This document shows, piece by piece, positions 7,814 through 16,788 of a stretch of DNA of 64,000 nt. The stretch is from assembly GCF_900101675.1 (NCBI RefSeq), contig NZ_FNKG01000001.1, forward strand, positions 124,001-188,000. The letters run 5' to 3'. The DNA is from Curtobacterium sp. UNCCL20. GTDB lineage: Bacteria; Actinomycetota; Actinomycetes; Actinomycetales; Microbacteriaceae. The position numbers were made by a program, and so were the translations under genes. Under the pieces are notes generated by a model. The model saw only the letters and a list, made by a program, of their open reading frames with translations, was not told where the DNA came from and did not search any database. The first letter of the stretch is position 1. The number at the start of each line of letters is the position of its first letter.

Positions 7814-8749
7814 TCAGGACCAGACGCGGCGGATGCCCCAGGTGCCGGTCCACGACTCGTCGGGCTCGAGCCAGCGCAGGCCCTCGCCGGAGTTGAGGGC
7901 GTTCGCGGGCGCCGTCATGGGTTCGACGGCCACGGCGAGGCCCTTCCCGTCGCCGCGGGGGAACTCGCGTGAGGTGAAGACCTGCACGTAGGGGAACGAC
8001 TCGTCCTGCCAGAGCTCGACGCCGTCACCCTCCGGGCCGTGCATCGTCGTCCGGCGGACCCCGTCGGCATCGGGCGTGATGTCGCGGTAGGCGGTGTCGA
8101 GGTCCGAGTCCCCCGCACGACGGCCCTGCCGCAGGTCGTACTCCGTGCCGTCCACCGGCACCGAGCCGTTCGGCACCTTCTGCTCGTCGACGGTGAAGGC
8201 GGTGTCGGCGGCGAGGGTGACGACGAGGTCCTCGGCGGGGGTGTCCCCGGCGCGGAGGTACGGGTGCGCCCCGATCGCGAACGGCGCCCGGACTCCGGAC
8301 CGGTTGACGACCTCGTGCGTCACCCGGATGCCGTCGTCGACGAGCTCGTGGTGCACCCGGGTCTCGAGCGTGAACGGCCAGCCGTGCTGCGGGTGGATCG
8401 TCGCTTCCTGCACGACACCGGACTCGGTCTGGGACACCACGCGGTACGGCGCGAACCGGAGCAGCCCGTGTGAGGCGTTCCCGAACTTCGGCTCCGACAC
8501 GTCGAGCTGCTGCGCCTTCCCGTCGAGCTGCCAGACGCCGCCCTTGACGCGGTTCGGCCACGGCGCGAGCACGATGCCGTTCGCCCCGGGCGGCTGCTCG
8601 GACACCGGGAACGGCTCGGTCAGGTCGAACCCGGCTACCCGGAGCTCGCGGATGCCTGCGGCGACCTCGGTGACGACCGCCTCGACGACCCCGTCGGGTC
8701 CGGCGTGACGGAGGTGGTACTGGCCCCCGGTCGGTGCTGCTGCGGTCAT
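7814..8749 (-). CDS. Aldose 1-epimerase family protein (galactose mutarotase-like)
   Basis: Interconverts alpha and beta anomers of galactose or glucose, the entry step of the Leloir pathway. 311 residues with the mutarotase signatures LAPWPNRVKGGVW, a SHGLLR histidine segment and FAIGAHPYLRAG (catalytic/substrate histidine). The frame is open much further upstream, but the ATG at 8749 is chosen: GGAAGGA lies about 10 bases before it and it overlaps the upstream repressor stop by 4 bases (ATGA). It shares an operon with the DeoR regulator and lies next to galT-galK on the other strand, so galactose is the likely substrate. Confidence 0.9.
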   Translation of the reverse strand: MTAAAPTGGQYHLRHAGPDGVVEAVVTEVAAGIRELRVAGFDLTEPFPVSEQPPGANGIVLAPWPNRVKGGVWQLDGKAQQLDVSEPKFGNASHGLLRFAPYRVVSQTESGVVQEATIHPQHGWPFTLETRVHHELVDDGIRVTHEVVNRSGVRAPFAIGAHPYLRAGDTPAEDLVVTLAADTAFTVDEQKVPNGSVPVDGTEYDLRQGRRAGDSDLDTAYRDITPDADGVRRTTMHGPEGDGVELWQDESFPYVQVFTSREFPRGDGKGLAVAVEPMTAPANALNSGEGLRWLEPDESWTGTWGIRRVWS

Positions 8750-9600
8750 GCGGTCTCGTTCCTTCCAGCTGTGTCGGCCGACGGTTCGTCGTCGGCCACG
8801 ATGACCCGGACGCCGGCCGCCCGGATCGGTGCGACGGCGTCCACCGTGGTCTCGGCGGTGACGACGACGTCGATGTCCTCGAGCGCACGGACGACCCCGA
8901 TGTGGGCCCGGCCGAACTTCGACCCGTCCGCGACCACGACCGTACGCCGGGCCGACGCCGCGAGCATGCGCTTCGCCTCGGTCTCGGGCAGGTTGACGTT
9001 CGTCAGACCGTGCGCCACGTCGACCCCGGTGCCGCCGAGGAACACGACGTCGGCGGCGATCATCGGGAGCAGGGCACCGTTGAACGGCGCGACGAGCGAG
9101 TGCTGCAGGGGGCGGAGCGTGCCGCCGGTGACGATGACCGTGAAGCGGGGGACGGACCGCTCGAGAGCGAGCGCGGTGGTGAGGGAGTTCGTCACGACGG
9201 TGACGTCGACCAGCTCGGTGCGGGCCACCAGCGCCTCGGCGACGGCGGCGGGCGTCGTCCCGACGTCGAGCACGACGCACTGGCCGGAGCGCACGAGCGC
9301 GGCTGCTGCGCGACCGATCGCCGCCTTCGCGACCTGGTGCTCGACGGCGGTCTCCTCGAACGGTCGTTCGCCGGAACCGGCCCCGAGGCGGACCGCACCG
9401 CCGTGCACCCGCCGGATCCGCGCCTCCAGGTCGAGGGAGGCGAGGTCCTGTCGGACGGTCACCTCGCTGGTACCGAGGGCCGCTGCCAGGGCGGCCGTCC
9501 GGACCATGCCGGGCGCGCCCTCGACGATGGAGACGATGCGGTCCTGGCGCAGCGGCGCAGGGAGCGCGCCGGCGAGGAAGGAGAGGTCGTCGTCCGTCAT
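8746..9600 (-). CDS. DeoR-family transcriptional regulator of galactose genes
   Basis: Probable repressor of the divergent gal genes, responding to a sugar phosphate. 284 residues: N-terminal DeoR winged helix (about 14-70, RQDRIVSIVE...SEVTVRQDLASLDLEARIRRVHGGA, the family signature) and a C-terminal sensor domain with VVADGSKFGRAHIG and DDEPS-type motifs of the DeoRC fold. ATG start at 9600; a -10-like GAAACT lies 6 bases upstream with TTGCGA 18 bases before it. Two 17-18-base direct repeats lie in the gap to galT. Forms an operon with the epimerase (4-base overlap). Confidence 0.92.
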   Translation of the reverse strand: MTDDDLSFLAGALPAPLRQDRIVSIVEGAPGMVRTAALAAALGTSEVTVRQDLASLDLEARIRRVHGGAVRLGAGSGERPFEETAVEHQVAKAAIGRAAAALVRSGQCVVLDVGTTPAAVAEALVARTELVDVTVVTNSLTTALALERSVPRFTVIVTGGTLRPLQHSLVAPFNGALLPMIAADVVFLGGTGVDVAHGLTNVNLPETEAKRMLAASARRTVVVADGSKFGRAHIGVVRALEDIDVVVTAETTVDAVAPIRAAGVRVIVADDEPSADTAGRNETA

Positions 9601-9608
9601 GTGCTCAG

Positions 9609-9658
9609 TTTCGCTTGCTTCCGATGTCTTTCGCAATCCTTCGGATGGCGGGTAGGGT
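9609..9658. promoter_or_regulatory. Divergent gal promoters with paired DeoR-type operator
   Basis: Two related direct repeats, TTTCGCTTGCTTCCGAT (9609-9625) and TTTCGCAATCCTTCGGAT (9629-9646), start exactly 20 bases apart, two helical turns. The galT -10 TAGGGT (9653-9658) has TTCGCA (9630-9635) as -35 inside the second repeat. The repressor's own -35 TTGCGA on the other strand overlaps the same repeat. A protein bound here would block both directions. Known DeoR operators are commonly direct repeats; the link to this regulator is inference. Confidence 0.6.
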
Positions 9659-9664
9659 GGTGCG

Positions 9665-10762
9665 GTGATCACCAAGCGCGTGACGAAGCTCGCGGACGGC
9701 CGCGACCTCATCTACTTCGACGACGCCGACTCGACGCTGCCCGCAGAGCGCAGCATCGACGAGCGCGTGCTCGACCCGCGGCCGGAGACGGCGCGCATGC
9801 GGCAGGACGTCCTGACGGGCGAGTGGGTGTCGATCGCGGCGTCGCGGCAGAACCGCGTGTTCCTGCCGCCGGCCGACCAGGACCCGCTGGCGCCGCAGTC
9901 CGCCGCGAACCCCTCCGAGATCCCGAGCCGCTACGACGTCGCCGTGTTCGAGAACCGCTCGCCGTCGTTCGGCCCGCTGCTCGAGGCGGACGACGCACCC
10001 GAGTCCCTCGACTCGCTGAGCGACGTCGGCCTGAACCGCCAGCTCCGCTCCGTCGGCCGGTGCGAGGTGGTCTGCTTCTCCCCCGAGACCGCCGGCTCGT
10101 TCGCGTCGATCACCGAGTCGCGGGCGCGCACCGTGGTCGAGGCGTGGGCGGACCGCACCGCGGCCCTGTCCGAGATGCCCGGCATCCAGCAGGTCTTCCC
10201 GTTCGAGAACCGCGGCGAGGCGATCGGCGTCACGCTGCGCCACCCGCACGGCCAGATCTACGCCTACCCGTACGTCACCCCGCGCACCCAGCGGCTGCTC
10301 GCCTCGATCGAGCGGTTCGGACCGGACCTGTTCGAGCAGCACCTCGCGAACGAGCGGGCGTCCGAGCGGGTCGTCCTCGCGGGCGAGCACTTCACCGCCT
10401 TCGTGCCGTTCGCCGCGCGCTGGCCCATCGAGATCCACATGTTGCCGCACCGGCACGTGCCCGACTTCGCCGGGCTGACCGACGCCGAGAAGGACGAGCT
10501 CGCGTTCATGCACCTCCGGCTCACCCGCGGGCTCGATGCGCTCTACGGCGACCCGACGCCGTACATCGCCGCGTGGCACCAGGCACCGGTGCACACCGCC
10601 CGCGACACCGTGCGGCTCATGCTGCAGATCACGTCGCCCCGCCGGGCGGCCGACAAGCTGAAGTTCCTGGCCGGCAGTGAAGCCGCCATGGGCGCCTGGA
10701 TCGGGGACCTCGTGCCCGAGAAGGCGGCCGAGTTCATCCGAGGAGGGATCGAGCGCGCATGA
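9665..10762 (+). CDS. galT: Galactose-1-phosphate uridylyltransferase
   Basis: Exchanges UMP between UDP-glucose and galactose-1-phosphate in the Leloir pathway. 365 residues, HIT superfamily, with the catalytic HPHGQ motif at 193-197 (nucleophile His195) and the second-half motif WPIEIHMLPHRHVPD near 260. GTG start: TAGGGT lies 6 bases upstream, predicting a leaderless message. Its stop overlaps the galK start (ATGA), so the two are coupled. No galE is present in the window. Confidence 0.97.
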   Translation: MITKRVTKLADGRDLIYFDDADSTLPAERSIDERVLDPRPETARMRQDVLTGEWVSIAASRQNRVFLPPADQDPLAPQSAANPSEIPSRYDVAVFENRSPSFGPLLEADDAPESLDSLSDVGLNRQLRSVGRCEVVCFSPETAGSFASITESRARTVVEAWADRTAALSEMPGIQQVFPFENRGEAIGVTLRHPHGQIYAYPYVTPRTQRLLASIERFGPDLFEQHLANERASERVVLAGEHFTAFVPFAARWPIEIHMLPHRHVPDFAGLTDAEKDELAFMHLRLTRGLDALYGDPTPYIAAWHQAPVHTARDTVRLMLQITSPRRAADKLKFLAGSEAAMGAWIGDLVPEKAAEFIRGGIERA

Positions 10763-11898
10763 CGTTCCAGCAGGTCTACGGGTACGAGCCGACGGTGCGG
10801 TACTCCGCGCCCGGCCGCGTCAACCTGATCGGCGAGCACACCGACTACAACGACGGGTACGTGCTGCCTTTCGCGATCGACCGGCGCACCACCGCCACGA
10901 TCGCGCAGCGGGACGACCGCGTCATCCGTGTCGCGTCTGCGTTCGACGAGTCCGGCGGCCCGGTGTCGCTGTCGCTCGACGAGCTCTCGCCCGACGCGAT
11001 GGACGGCTGGTCTGCGTACGTCTTCGGCATCGCCTGGGCGCTCCGCGAGCACGCCGGCGCGGACCTCTCCGACAAGACCGGGTTCGACGTCTTCATCGAC
11101 TCGGACGTGCCGGTCGGCGCCGGTCTGTCGTCGAGCGCCGCGATCGAGTGCGGTGTCGCCCTCGCCTTCAACGACCTGTGGGAGCTCGGACTCGACCGCA
11201 AGGCCCTCGCACGGGTCGGCCAGTACTCCGAGAACCACGCCGTCGGGGCCCCCACCGGGATCATGGACCAGTCGGCGTCGCTCCTCGGAGAGCAGGACGC
11301 CGTGGTGTTCCTCGACTGCCGCACGCTCGACACCGCGGTCGTCGATCTCGCTCTCCAGGCGAACGACCTCGAGGTCCTCGTCATCGACACCCGGGTCGAG
11401 CACGCCCACGCCACGGGCGGGTACGCCGCACGCCGGGCATCGTGCGAGAAGGGTGCCGAGGTCCTCGGCGTCGAGGCACTGCGCGACCTGTCGGTCGACG
11501 ACCTCCCGCGCGCGCAGGAGCTCCTCGACGACGAGACGTTCCGCCGCGTCCGCCACGTCGTGACCGAGGACCAGCGGGTCCTCGACACGGTCCGCACGCT
11601 CCGCGAGCAGGGGCCGCGGGCGATCGGCTCGCTGCTCGTCGCCTCGCACGAGTCGATGCGCGACGACTTCGAGATCTCCGTGCCGGAGCTCGACCTCGCG
11701 GTCGAGACCGCGATGGCGCACGGTGCGGTCGGATCGCGGATGACCGGTGGCGGGTTCGGTGGTGCGGCGATCGCGTTGGTCGACCGGGAGGCCCGTGATG
11801 CGATCACGACGGCCGTCACCGCCGCCTTCGCCGACGCCGGGTACCGCGAGCCGAACGTCTTCACCGTGCACGCTGCGCAGGGCGCCCGGCGCGACTGA
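10759..11898 (+). CDS. galK: Galactokinase
   Basis: Phosphorylates alpha-galactose at C1 using ATP. 379 residues, GHMP kinase fold: galactokinase signature PGRVNLIGEHTDYNDG (18-33), the ATP loop PVGAGLSSSAAIE (about 116-128) and the C-terminal motif GSRMTGGGFGGAAIALV (about 320). Overlaps galT by 4 bases and is the last gene of the operon. The gap after it holds a long palindromic repeat (11947-12014). Confidence 0.98.
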   Translation: MTFQQVYGYEPTVRYSAPGRVNLIGEHTDYNDGYVLPFAIDRRTTATIAQRDDRVIRVASAFDESGGPVSLSLDELSPDAMDGWSAYVFGIAWALREHAGADLSDKTGFDVFIDSDVPVGAGLSSSAAIECGVALAFNDLWELGLDRKALARVGQYSENHAVGAPTGIMDQSASLLGEQDAVVFLDCRTLDTAVVDLALQANDLEVLVIDTRVEHAHATGGYAARRASCEKGAEVLGVEALRDLSVDDLPRAQELLDDETFRRVRHVVTEDQRVLDTVRTLREQGPRAIGSLLVASHESMRDDFEISVPELDLAVETAMAHGAVGSRMTGGGFGGAAIALVDREARDAITTAVTAAFADAGYREPNVFTVHAAQGARRD

Positions 11899-11946
11899 GC
11901 GGCCCGCGCCCGGCGTACGGCGGCCCGCGCCCGGCGCACGGCGGGG

Positions 11947-12014
11947 CGAGTCTCGCGCTGAGCGACAGTTCACGCGGCCGAATGCCCGTGATGTGTCGCT
12001 CAGCGCGAGACTCG
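11947..12014. repeat. Dispersed palindromic repeat, copy A (21-bp arms)
   Basis: CGAGTCTCGCGCTGAGCGACA at 11947-11967 pairs perfectly with 11994-12014, and the 26-base interior holds a second 5-bp pair (TCACG/CGTGA). It lies between convergent galK and folD and could terminate both. The arm sequence recurs in degenerate form at 27081-27313, so it is a repeat family and not only a local terminator. GAGGCGGCACC short repeats follow at 12020-12064. Confidence 0.75.
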
Positions 12015-12078
12015 GCACCGAGGCGGCACCGAGGCGGCACCGAGGCAGCGCCGAGGCGGCACCGCCCGAGCACCCGCG

Positions 12079-13014
12079 CTAGTGCAGGTGACGCTCGGCA
12101 GCCTCGACCACGTTCTTCATGAGCATCGCGCGGGTCATCGGCCCGACGCCACCGGGCACCGGCGACAGGAACCCGGCGACGGACGCGACCGCGGGGTCGA
12201 CGTCGCCGCGGAGACGAGCCTTCCCGGTCTCCTCGTTCACCACGCGGGTGATGCCCACGTCGATCACGGCGGCACCGGGCTGCACCCAGTCCGGCTTGAC
12301 GAGCCCGGCGACCCCCGCGGCAGCGACGATGATGTCCGCACGCCGGCACTCGGCCGCGACGTCGGCCGTGAGCGAGTGCGTGAGCGTCGCCGTGGCCTCG
12401 AGTCGGGTGAGCAGCAGTCCGAGCGGCCGGCCGACCGTCAGGCCCTGCCCGATGATCGTGACGTGCGCGCCGCGGATCGGGATCTCGTACGCCTCGAGCA
12501 TGGCGACGATGCCGCGCGGGGTGCACGGCAGCGGAGCGTCGATCGTGCCGGCTCCGCCCGGGACGGCGAGCACGAGCTCACCGAGGTTGGTGGGGTGCAG
12601 GCCGTCGGCGTCCTTCGCCGGGTTCATCAGCTCGAGCATCGGGATCGGGTCGATGCCCTGCGGCAGCGGGAGCTGCACGATGAACGCGGTGACCCGGGGG
12701 TCGTCGTTCATCTGCAGGATCGCCGCCCGGATGTCGGCGGCACTCGCGGAGGACGGCAGGTCGATGCGGACCGAGTCGAGCCCGATCTGCGCCGAGTCCT
12801 TGTGCTTGCCGGCGACGTACGACACCGATCCGGGGTTGGAGCCGACCATGATCGTGCCGAGGCCCGGGCGGAACCCGTGGTCGTGCAGGCGGTCGATGCG
12901 GAGCTTCAGGTCGTCGAGCGTGCGGGCGGCGAGGGCGGTGCCGTCGATGCGGACGGCAGAGCCCTCCCCGGCCCACAGCGCGCGCGGCAGCGGTGCAGCC
13001 ACGGCGCCGCTCAC
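12079..13014 (-). CDS. folD: Methylenetetrahydrofolate dehydrogenase/cyclohydrolase FolD
   Basis: Bifunctional one-carbon enzyme converting 5,10-methylene-THF to 10-formyl-THF with NADP. 311 residues if started at the GTG overlapping the glyA stop (GTGA). The conserved domain begins only at VRIDGTALA (about residue 21); an in-frame GTG at 13002 is an alternative start, and neither has a strong ribosome site, so coupling to glyA is likely. Key features: [13 protein letters not shown] (the YxxxK catalytic motif), [10 protein letters not shown], and the NADP site [12 protein letters not shown]-terminus [14 protein letters not shown] is canonical. Forms an operon with glyA, which makes its substrate. 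Confidence 0.93.
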   Translation of the reverse strand: MSGAVAAPLPRALWAGEGSAVRIDGTALAARTLDDLKLRIDRLHDHGFRPGLGTIMVGSNPGSVSYVAGKHKDSAQIGLDSVRIDLPSSASAADIRAAILQMNDDPRVTAFIVQLPLPQGIDPIPMLELMNPAKDADGLHPTNLGELVLAVPGGAGTIDAPLPCTPRGIVAMLEAYEIPIRGAHVTIIGQGLTVGRPLGLLLTRLEATATLTHSLTADVAAECRRADIIVAAAGVAGLVKPDWVQPGAAVIDVGITRVVNEETGKARLRGDVDPAVASVAGFLSPVPGGVGPMTRAMLMKNVVEAAERHLH

Positions 13015-14300
13015 GCGTAGAGCGGGAACGCGTCGGTCAGGGCCTTGACCCGTGCCGAGAGCGCTTCGATGTCCGGGTTGGGCATGAGCGTCAGCGCGAT
13101 GATGTCGGCGACCTCGGTGAACTCGGCGTCGCCGAAGCCACGCGTGGCGAGCGCCGAGGTGCCGATGCGGACACCCGAGGTGACCATCGGCGGGCGCGGG
13201 TCGAACGGCACGGAGTTGCGGTTCACGGTGATGCCGACCTCGTGCAGCAGGTCTTCGGCCTGCTTGCCGTCGACCTCGGACGTGCGCAGGTCGACGAGCA
13301 CCAGGTGCACGTCGGTGCCGCCGGTCAGGACGTCGATGCCGGCGGCCTTCGCGTCGTCGGCGGTCAGGCGGGTGGCGAGCGCCTGGGCACCGCGGATGGT
13401 GCGCTCCTGGCGGTCCTTGAACTCCGGCGTGCCGGCGAGCAGGAACGCGGTGGCCTTGGCGGCGATCACGTGCATGAGCGGGCCGCCCTGCTGCCCCGGG
13501 AACACGGCCGAGTTGAGCTTCTTGAACAGCGTCTCGTCGTTCGACAGGATCAGGCCGGAGCGCGGGCCGGCGAGGGTCTTGTGGACCGTCGAGGAGACGA
13601 CGTGCGCGTGCGGGACGGGCGACGGGTGCAGGCCCGCGGCCACGAGGCCGGCGAAGTGCGCCATGTCGACCCAGAGCTTCGCACCGACCTCGTCGGCGAT
13701 CTCGCGGAACTTCGCGAAGTCGAGCTGACGGGGGTAGGCGGACCAGCCGGCGATGAGGACCTTCGGCTGGTGCTCGATGGCCTTGGCGCGGATGTCGTCG
13801 TAGTCGACCTCGAAGGTCTCGGGGTCGACGCCGTAGGACACGGCGTTGTAGATGCGGCCGGAGAAGTTGAGCTTCATGCCGTGGGTGAGGTGCCCACCGT
13901 GCGAGAGTTCGAGGCCGAGGATGGTGTCGCCGGCGGACGCGATGGCGTGCAGGACGGCAGCGTTCGCTGTGGCGCCGGAGTGCGGCTGGACGTTCGCGTA
14001 CTCGGCGCCGAACAGCTTCTTGGCGCGCTCGATGGCGAGGGACTCGGCGACGTCGACGTACTCGCAGCCGCCGTAGTAGCGCTTGCCCGGGTAGCCCTCG
14101 GCGTACTTGTTCGTCAGGACGGAGCCCTGGGACTCGAGCACGGCGCGCGGGACGAAGTTCTCGGAGGCGATCATCTCGAGGAAGTCGCGCTGGCGGCCGA
14201 GCTCCTGCTGCAGCACCTTCGCGATCTCGGGGTCGACCTCGCTGAGCGGGGCGTTGAACGTGGACTGCGTGGTGGCAGGCGTCAGATCGGTGATGGACAC
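13011..14300 (-). CDS. glyA: Serine hydroxymethyltransferase
   Basis: PLP enzyme converting serine and THF to glycine and 5,10-methylene-THF. 429 residues. PLP lysine K241 lies in [13 protein letters not shown] (family form THKTLRGPR), and the aspartate-bearing VDMAHFAG is at 211-218. N-terminal SENF and [12 protein letters not shown] are typical. ATG start with GGAGA about 9 bases upstream. Directly coupled to folD. The 197-base gap to the divergent clpS shows no clear riboswitch or operator. Confidence 0.98.
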   Translation of the reverse strand: MSITDLTPATTQSTFNAPLSEVDPEIAKVLQQELGRQRDFLEMIASENFVPRAVLESQGSVLTNKYAEGYPGKRYYGGCEYVDVAESLAIERAKKLFGAEYANVQPHSGATANAAVLHAIASAGDTILGLELSHGGHLTHGMKLNFSGRIYNAVSYGVDPETFEVDYDDIRAKAIEHQPKVLIAGWSAYPRQLDFAKFREIADEVGAKLWVDMAHFAGLVAAGLHPSPVPHAHVVSSTVHKTLAGPRSGLILSNDETLFKKLNSAVFPGQQGGPLMHVIAAKATAFLLAGTPEFKDRQERTIRGAQALATRLTADDAKAAGIDVLTGGTDVHLVLVDLRTSEVDGKQAEDLLHEVGITVNRNSVPFDPRPPMVTSGVRIGTSALATRGFGDAEFTEVADIIALTLMPNPDIEALSARVKALTDAFPLYA

Positions 14301-14497
14301 GGGTCTCCTCGTTGTCTGGCCGCGCCTCGCAGCGCGACTCCGTCGGACGCACGCGCACGACGGGGTGGACGGGTGGTCGTGGCCCAGGCGTACGGCCGCG
14401 CACCGTGTCAGGTGTCGCTCCCCGATGGTGACCCATCCAACGCCAGTCGCGACCCCCCGATCGTACCGAGCGAGCCGGTTCGTGTCACCCTGGTTGC

Positions 14498-14785
14498 ATG
14501 ACCCTGCTGTCGCCTGACGTGGACGAGCGCACGAGTGTGCGGCCGGACTCCCCGTGGGTCGCGGTCGTCTGGGACGACCCGGTGAACCTCATGTCCTACG
14601 TCACCTACGTCTTCCAGCAGTACTTCGGTTTCTCCCGTCCCAAGGCGGAGCGGTTGATGCGGCAGGTGAACGACGAGGGCAGGGCGATCGTGGCGACCGG
14701 CCCGCGTGAGGCCATGGAGGCCCACGTCGAGGCGATGCACGGGTACGGTCTGCAGGCCTCCGTCGACAAGGCCCCGACTCCGTGA
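14498..14785 (+). CDS. clpS: ATP-dependent Clp protease adaptor ClpS
   Basis: Adaptor that hands N-degron substrates to the ClpAP/ClpCP protease. 95 residues, with the ClpS core [20 protein letters not shown] at the start of the domain, then [12 protein letters not shown] and the C-terminal [20 protein letters not shown] start; a weak -10-like CACCCT lies 6 bases upstream. The next gene (DUF2017) starts inside its stop codon, the common actinobacterial order clpS-DUF2017. Confidence 0.96.
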   Translation: MTLLSPDVDERTSVRPDSPWVAVVWDDPVNLMSYVTYVFQQYFGFSRPKAERLMRQVNDEGRAIVATGPREAMEAHVEAMHGYGLQASVDKAPTP

Positions 14786-15258
14786 TCCCGTTCGTCCGCC
14801 GCGCCGACGGCGTCCACCTCGGCATGTCCTCCGGCGAGCGCTCCGTCCTCACCTCGCTCACCGAGCAGCTGCAGCAGGTCCTCGCCGGTGACCTGTCGTC
14901 GGACCCGGTCGCGGCCCGGATGTTCCCGGACGCGTACCCGGGCGACGCCGACGCGAGCGCGGAGTTCCGGCGCTGGACCGAGTCGGACCTTGTCGCGCAG
15001 AAGTCCACGAACGCGTCGAGGGTCCACGGCTGGTTGACCGGGGCGCAGGACGGGGCGTTCACTCCCGAGGACGAGCAGGCCTGGCTCCGCTGCCTGACGG
15101 ACCTGCGGCTGACCATCGCGGACCGGCTCGGCATCGTCGACGCCGCGAGCGAGGAGCGGTCGTACGGCTCGGACGCGGGCGTCGGCCTGCGGGACGTCTA
15201 CGACTGGCTCGGGTACGTGCAGGAACACCTGGTCGAGACGCTCACAGCTGCCCGCTGA
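14782..15258 (+). CDS. DUF2017 family protein
   Basis: 158-residue helical cytoplasmic protein of unknown function, regularly encoded next to clpS in actinobacteria. Recognisable features are the N-terminal FVRRADGVHLGMSSGERSVL and the C-terminal DVYDWLGYVQEHLVETL. GTG start overlapping the clpS stop (GTGA), so the two are translated together. Its 3' end overlaps the convergent NmrA-like gene by 17 bases. Confidence 0.9.
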   Translation: MIPFVRRADGVHLGMSSGERSVLTSLTEQLQQVLAGDLSSDPVAARMFPDAYPGDADASAEFRRWTESDLVAQKSTNASRVHGWLTGAQDGAFTPEDEQAWLRCLTDLRLTIADRLGIVDAASEERSYGSDAGVGLRDVYDWLGYVQEHLVETLTAAR

Positions 15259-16171
15259 CGGGCTGACGCGCCGACGCGGGCTGGTCGGCACCGACGAGCG
15301 CCGACCGGTTCGCCCGGGCCCATTCCGACATCGACGTGGGGGCGGTCCCGGTGATCCGCTCGACCTCGTCCGTCATGACGTCCACGCCGTCGAGCCCGCG
15401 ACGCGCGACACAACCGAACTGCTGCCGGAGCCCCTCCGCCTGCCACGACGGCACCCCGTTCGCCCGGAGGACGGCACGGAAGACGCGGCTCGGCAGGTGC
15501 AGGTACCGGATCCGGCGCCCGACCCCGACTGAGAGCGCGCGGGCGACGCCCCGGCCGTCGAGGAGCTCCGGCCCGGTCAGCACGGGTTCCGCACCGACGT
15601 GTTCGCCGGCCAGCAGGACCGTCGTCGCGACGCGGGCGATGTCGGCGGTGTCGATCCACCCGATGCCCCCGCGGCCCATCGTCTGCGGGAACACCCCGTG
15701 GGCGAGTGCCGGCGCCGACGACACCAGGTTCGTCATGAAGCCCGACGGGTGCAGGATCGTCCACTGGAGGCCGCTCGCCCGGACGTCGCGGTCCACTTCC
15801 CAGATCGCCTTCGCCCACGGCATCGGTGACTGCTCGGCGGCGTCTCCTCCGGACAGGTGGACGATCGCGCGGACGCCCGCAGCCGCCGCAGCACGGACCC
15901 CCGTCGATCCGTGCTGACGCTGCTGCCGGGTCGCGGCGGTGACGAGGAACAGCTGGTCCACGCCGTCGAGTGCGGTCGTCATGGCGACCTCGTCGCCCAG
16001 GTCGGCGAGCCGGGCCTCGATCCCGCGGGCCTCGAACGCCGCGACCTGCTCGGGTCGCCGGACGACCGCTCGGACGTGGGCGCCCGCATCGTGGAGCATC
16101 TCGACCGTCTTCCCGCCGACGTCGCCGGTCGCTCCGGTGACGGCGACGACACCGCTGGTGGTTGCACCCAT
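15242..16171 (-). CDS. NmrA-like NAD(P)-binding family protein
   Basis: Atypical short-chain dehydrogenase; relatives are quinone/NADPH reductases or redox sensors. 309 residues with the Rossmann motif VTGATGDVGGKTVEML (about 11-26), an RRPEQ NADP-type segment near 37-41, and a central IVHLSGGDAAE. ATG with AGGAGA about 7 bases upstream. Divergent from a MarR regulator across a gap holding a perfect 7-4-7 palindrome, so the MarR protein probably represses this gene. The substrate is unknown; the NAD(P)H:quinone oxidoreductase QorB is one relative. Confidence 0.88.
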   Translation of the reverse strand: MGATTSGVVAVTGATGDVGGKTVEMLHDAGAHVRAVVRRPEQVAAFEARGIEARLADLGDEVAMTTALDGVDQLFLVTAATRQQRQHGSTGVRAAAAAGVRAIVHLSGGDAAEQSPMPWAKAIWEVDRDVRASGLQWTILHPSGFMTNLVSSAPALAHGVFPQTMGRGGIGWIDTADIARVATTVLLAGEHVGAEPVLTGPELLDGRGVARALSVGVGRRIRYLHLPSRVFRAVLRANGVPSWQAEGLRQQFGCVARRGLDGVDVMTDEVERITGTAPTSMSEWARANRSALVGADQPASARQPVSGQL

Positions 16172-16182
16172 GGGATCTCCTC

Positions 16183-16200
16183 GTATCAGCTAACTGATAC
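16183..16200. promoter_or_regulatory. MarR-type operator palindrome
   Basis: GTATCAG-CTAA-CTGATAC at 16183-16200 is a perfect inverted repeat with 7-base arms, in a gap that is strikingly A/T-rich for this genome. It covers the -35 region of the MarR gene (its -10 TACGCT is at 16215-16220) and sits 12 bases from the NmrA-like start, placed to control both. Size and symmetry match MarR operators. Confidence 0.65.
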
Positions 16201-16226
16201 CAAACCCTACGCCGTACGCTGACCCC

Positions 16227-16685
16227 GTGCCCCAGGACTTCCCAGCAACGCGCGACGACGTCGACGCGATCGCCGCCTGGACCGTCATCCGGGCGGCGCG
16301 CGAGCTCGCGCGGGGCCTGGCCGCGGAGCTCGATCCCCTCGACCTCTCCCCCGTCGAGTTCGGCGTCCTCATCCAGCTCGCGGCCGCCGATGCGCTGAGT
16401 CAGGCAGAGCTGGCGCGCCTCGTCGGCGTCCGTCCACAGAGCATGACGGCACTCGTCGCCGGGCTGCACGAGCGCGGCCTCCTCGACCGCGGAGCCGAGC
16501 GGGGACGCGGCCGGCTCTCGCGGGTCGCCCTGACGCCGGCCGGCCGGGCACTCCTCGCCGAGGCGTACCCGCGGGTGCTCGCGAGCAACCGGTGGTTCGG
16601 CAGCGACGAGGCGGCGAGCGCCGTGGTCACAGCGCTCCGTCCGGTGCTGGCCGAGACGACCGGGCCCGCAGACGCCGTCCCCTGA
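16227..16685 (+). CDS. MarR-family transcriptional regulator
   Basis: 152-residue winged-helix dimer. The DNA-binding core is LSQAELARLVGVRPQSMTALVAGLHERGLLDRGAERGRG (about 57-94) and the wing ends LSRVALTPAGRALL. GTG start because TACGCT lies 6 bases upstream (leaderless). Likely autoregulates and controls the divergent NmrA-like gene through the palindrome at 16183-16200. A near copy (13/14) of the dispersed GCCTGGAGGC motif follows its stop at 16698-16711. Confidence 0.92.
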   Translation: MPQDFPATRDDVDAIAAWTVIRAARELARGLAAELDPLDLSPVEFGVLIQLAAADALSQAELARLVGVRPQSMTALVAGLHERGLLDRGAERGRGRLSRVALTPAGRALLAEAYPRVLASNRWFGSDEAASAVVTALRPVLAETTGPADAVP

Positions 16686-16788
16686 TCCGGCGCAGGTGCC
16701 TGGAGGAGCGGGCCACCTCCCCGTCGCCAGCCCGCCGATTCAACAGGTTGCCTTGCAAGTCGGACTGTCGAAGTAGTACCGTGGCGGT

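Noticed and set aside
8039-10680. Long plus-strand frames over the epimerase and DeoR genes
   Set aside because: They run antisense to or out of frame with clearly identified gal genes.
14301-14497. Possible THF or glycine riboswitch upstream of glyA
   Set aside because: I could not match conserved core sequences of either class in this gap.
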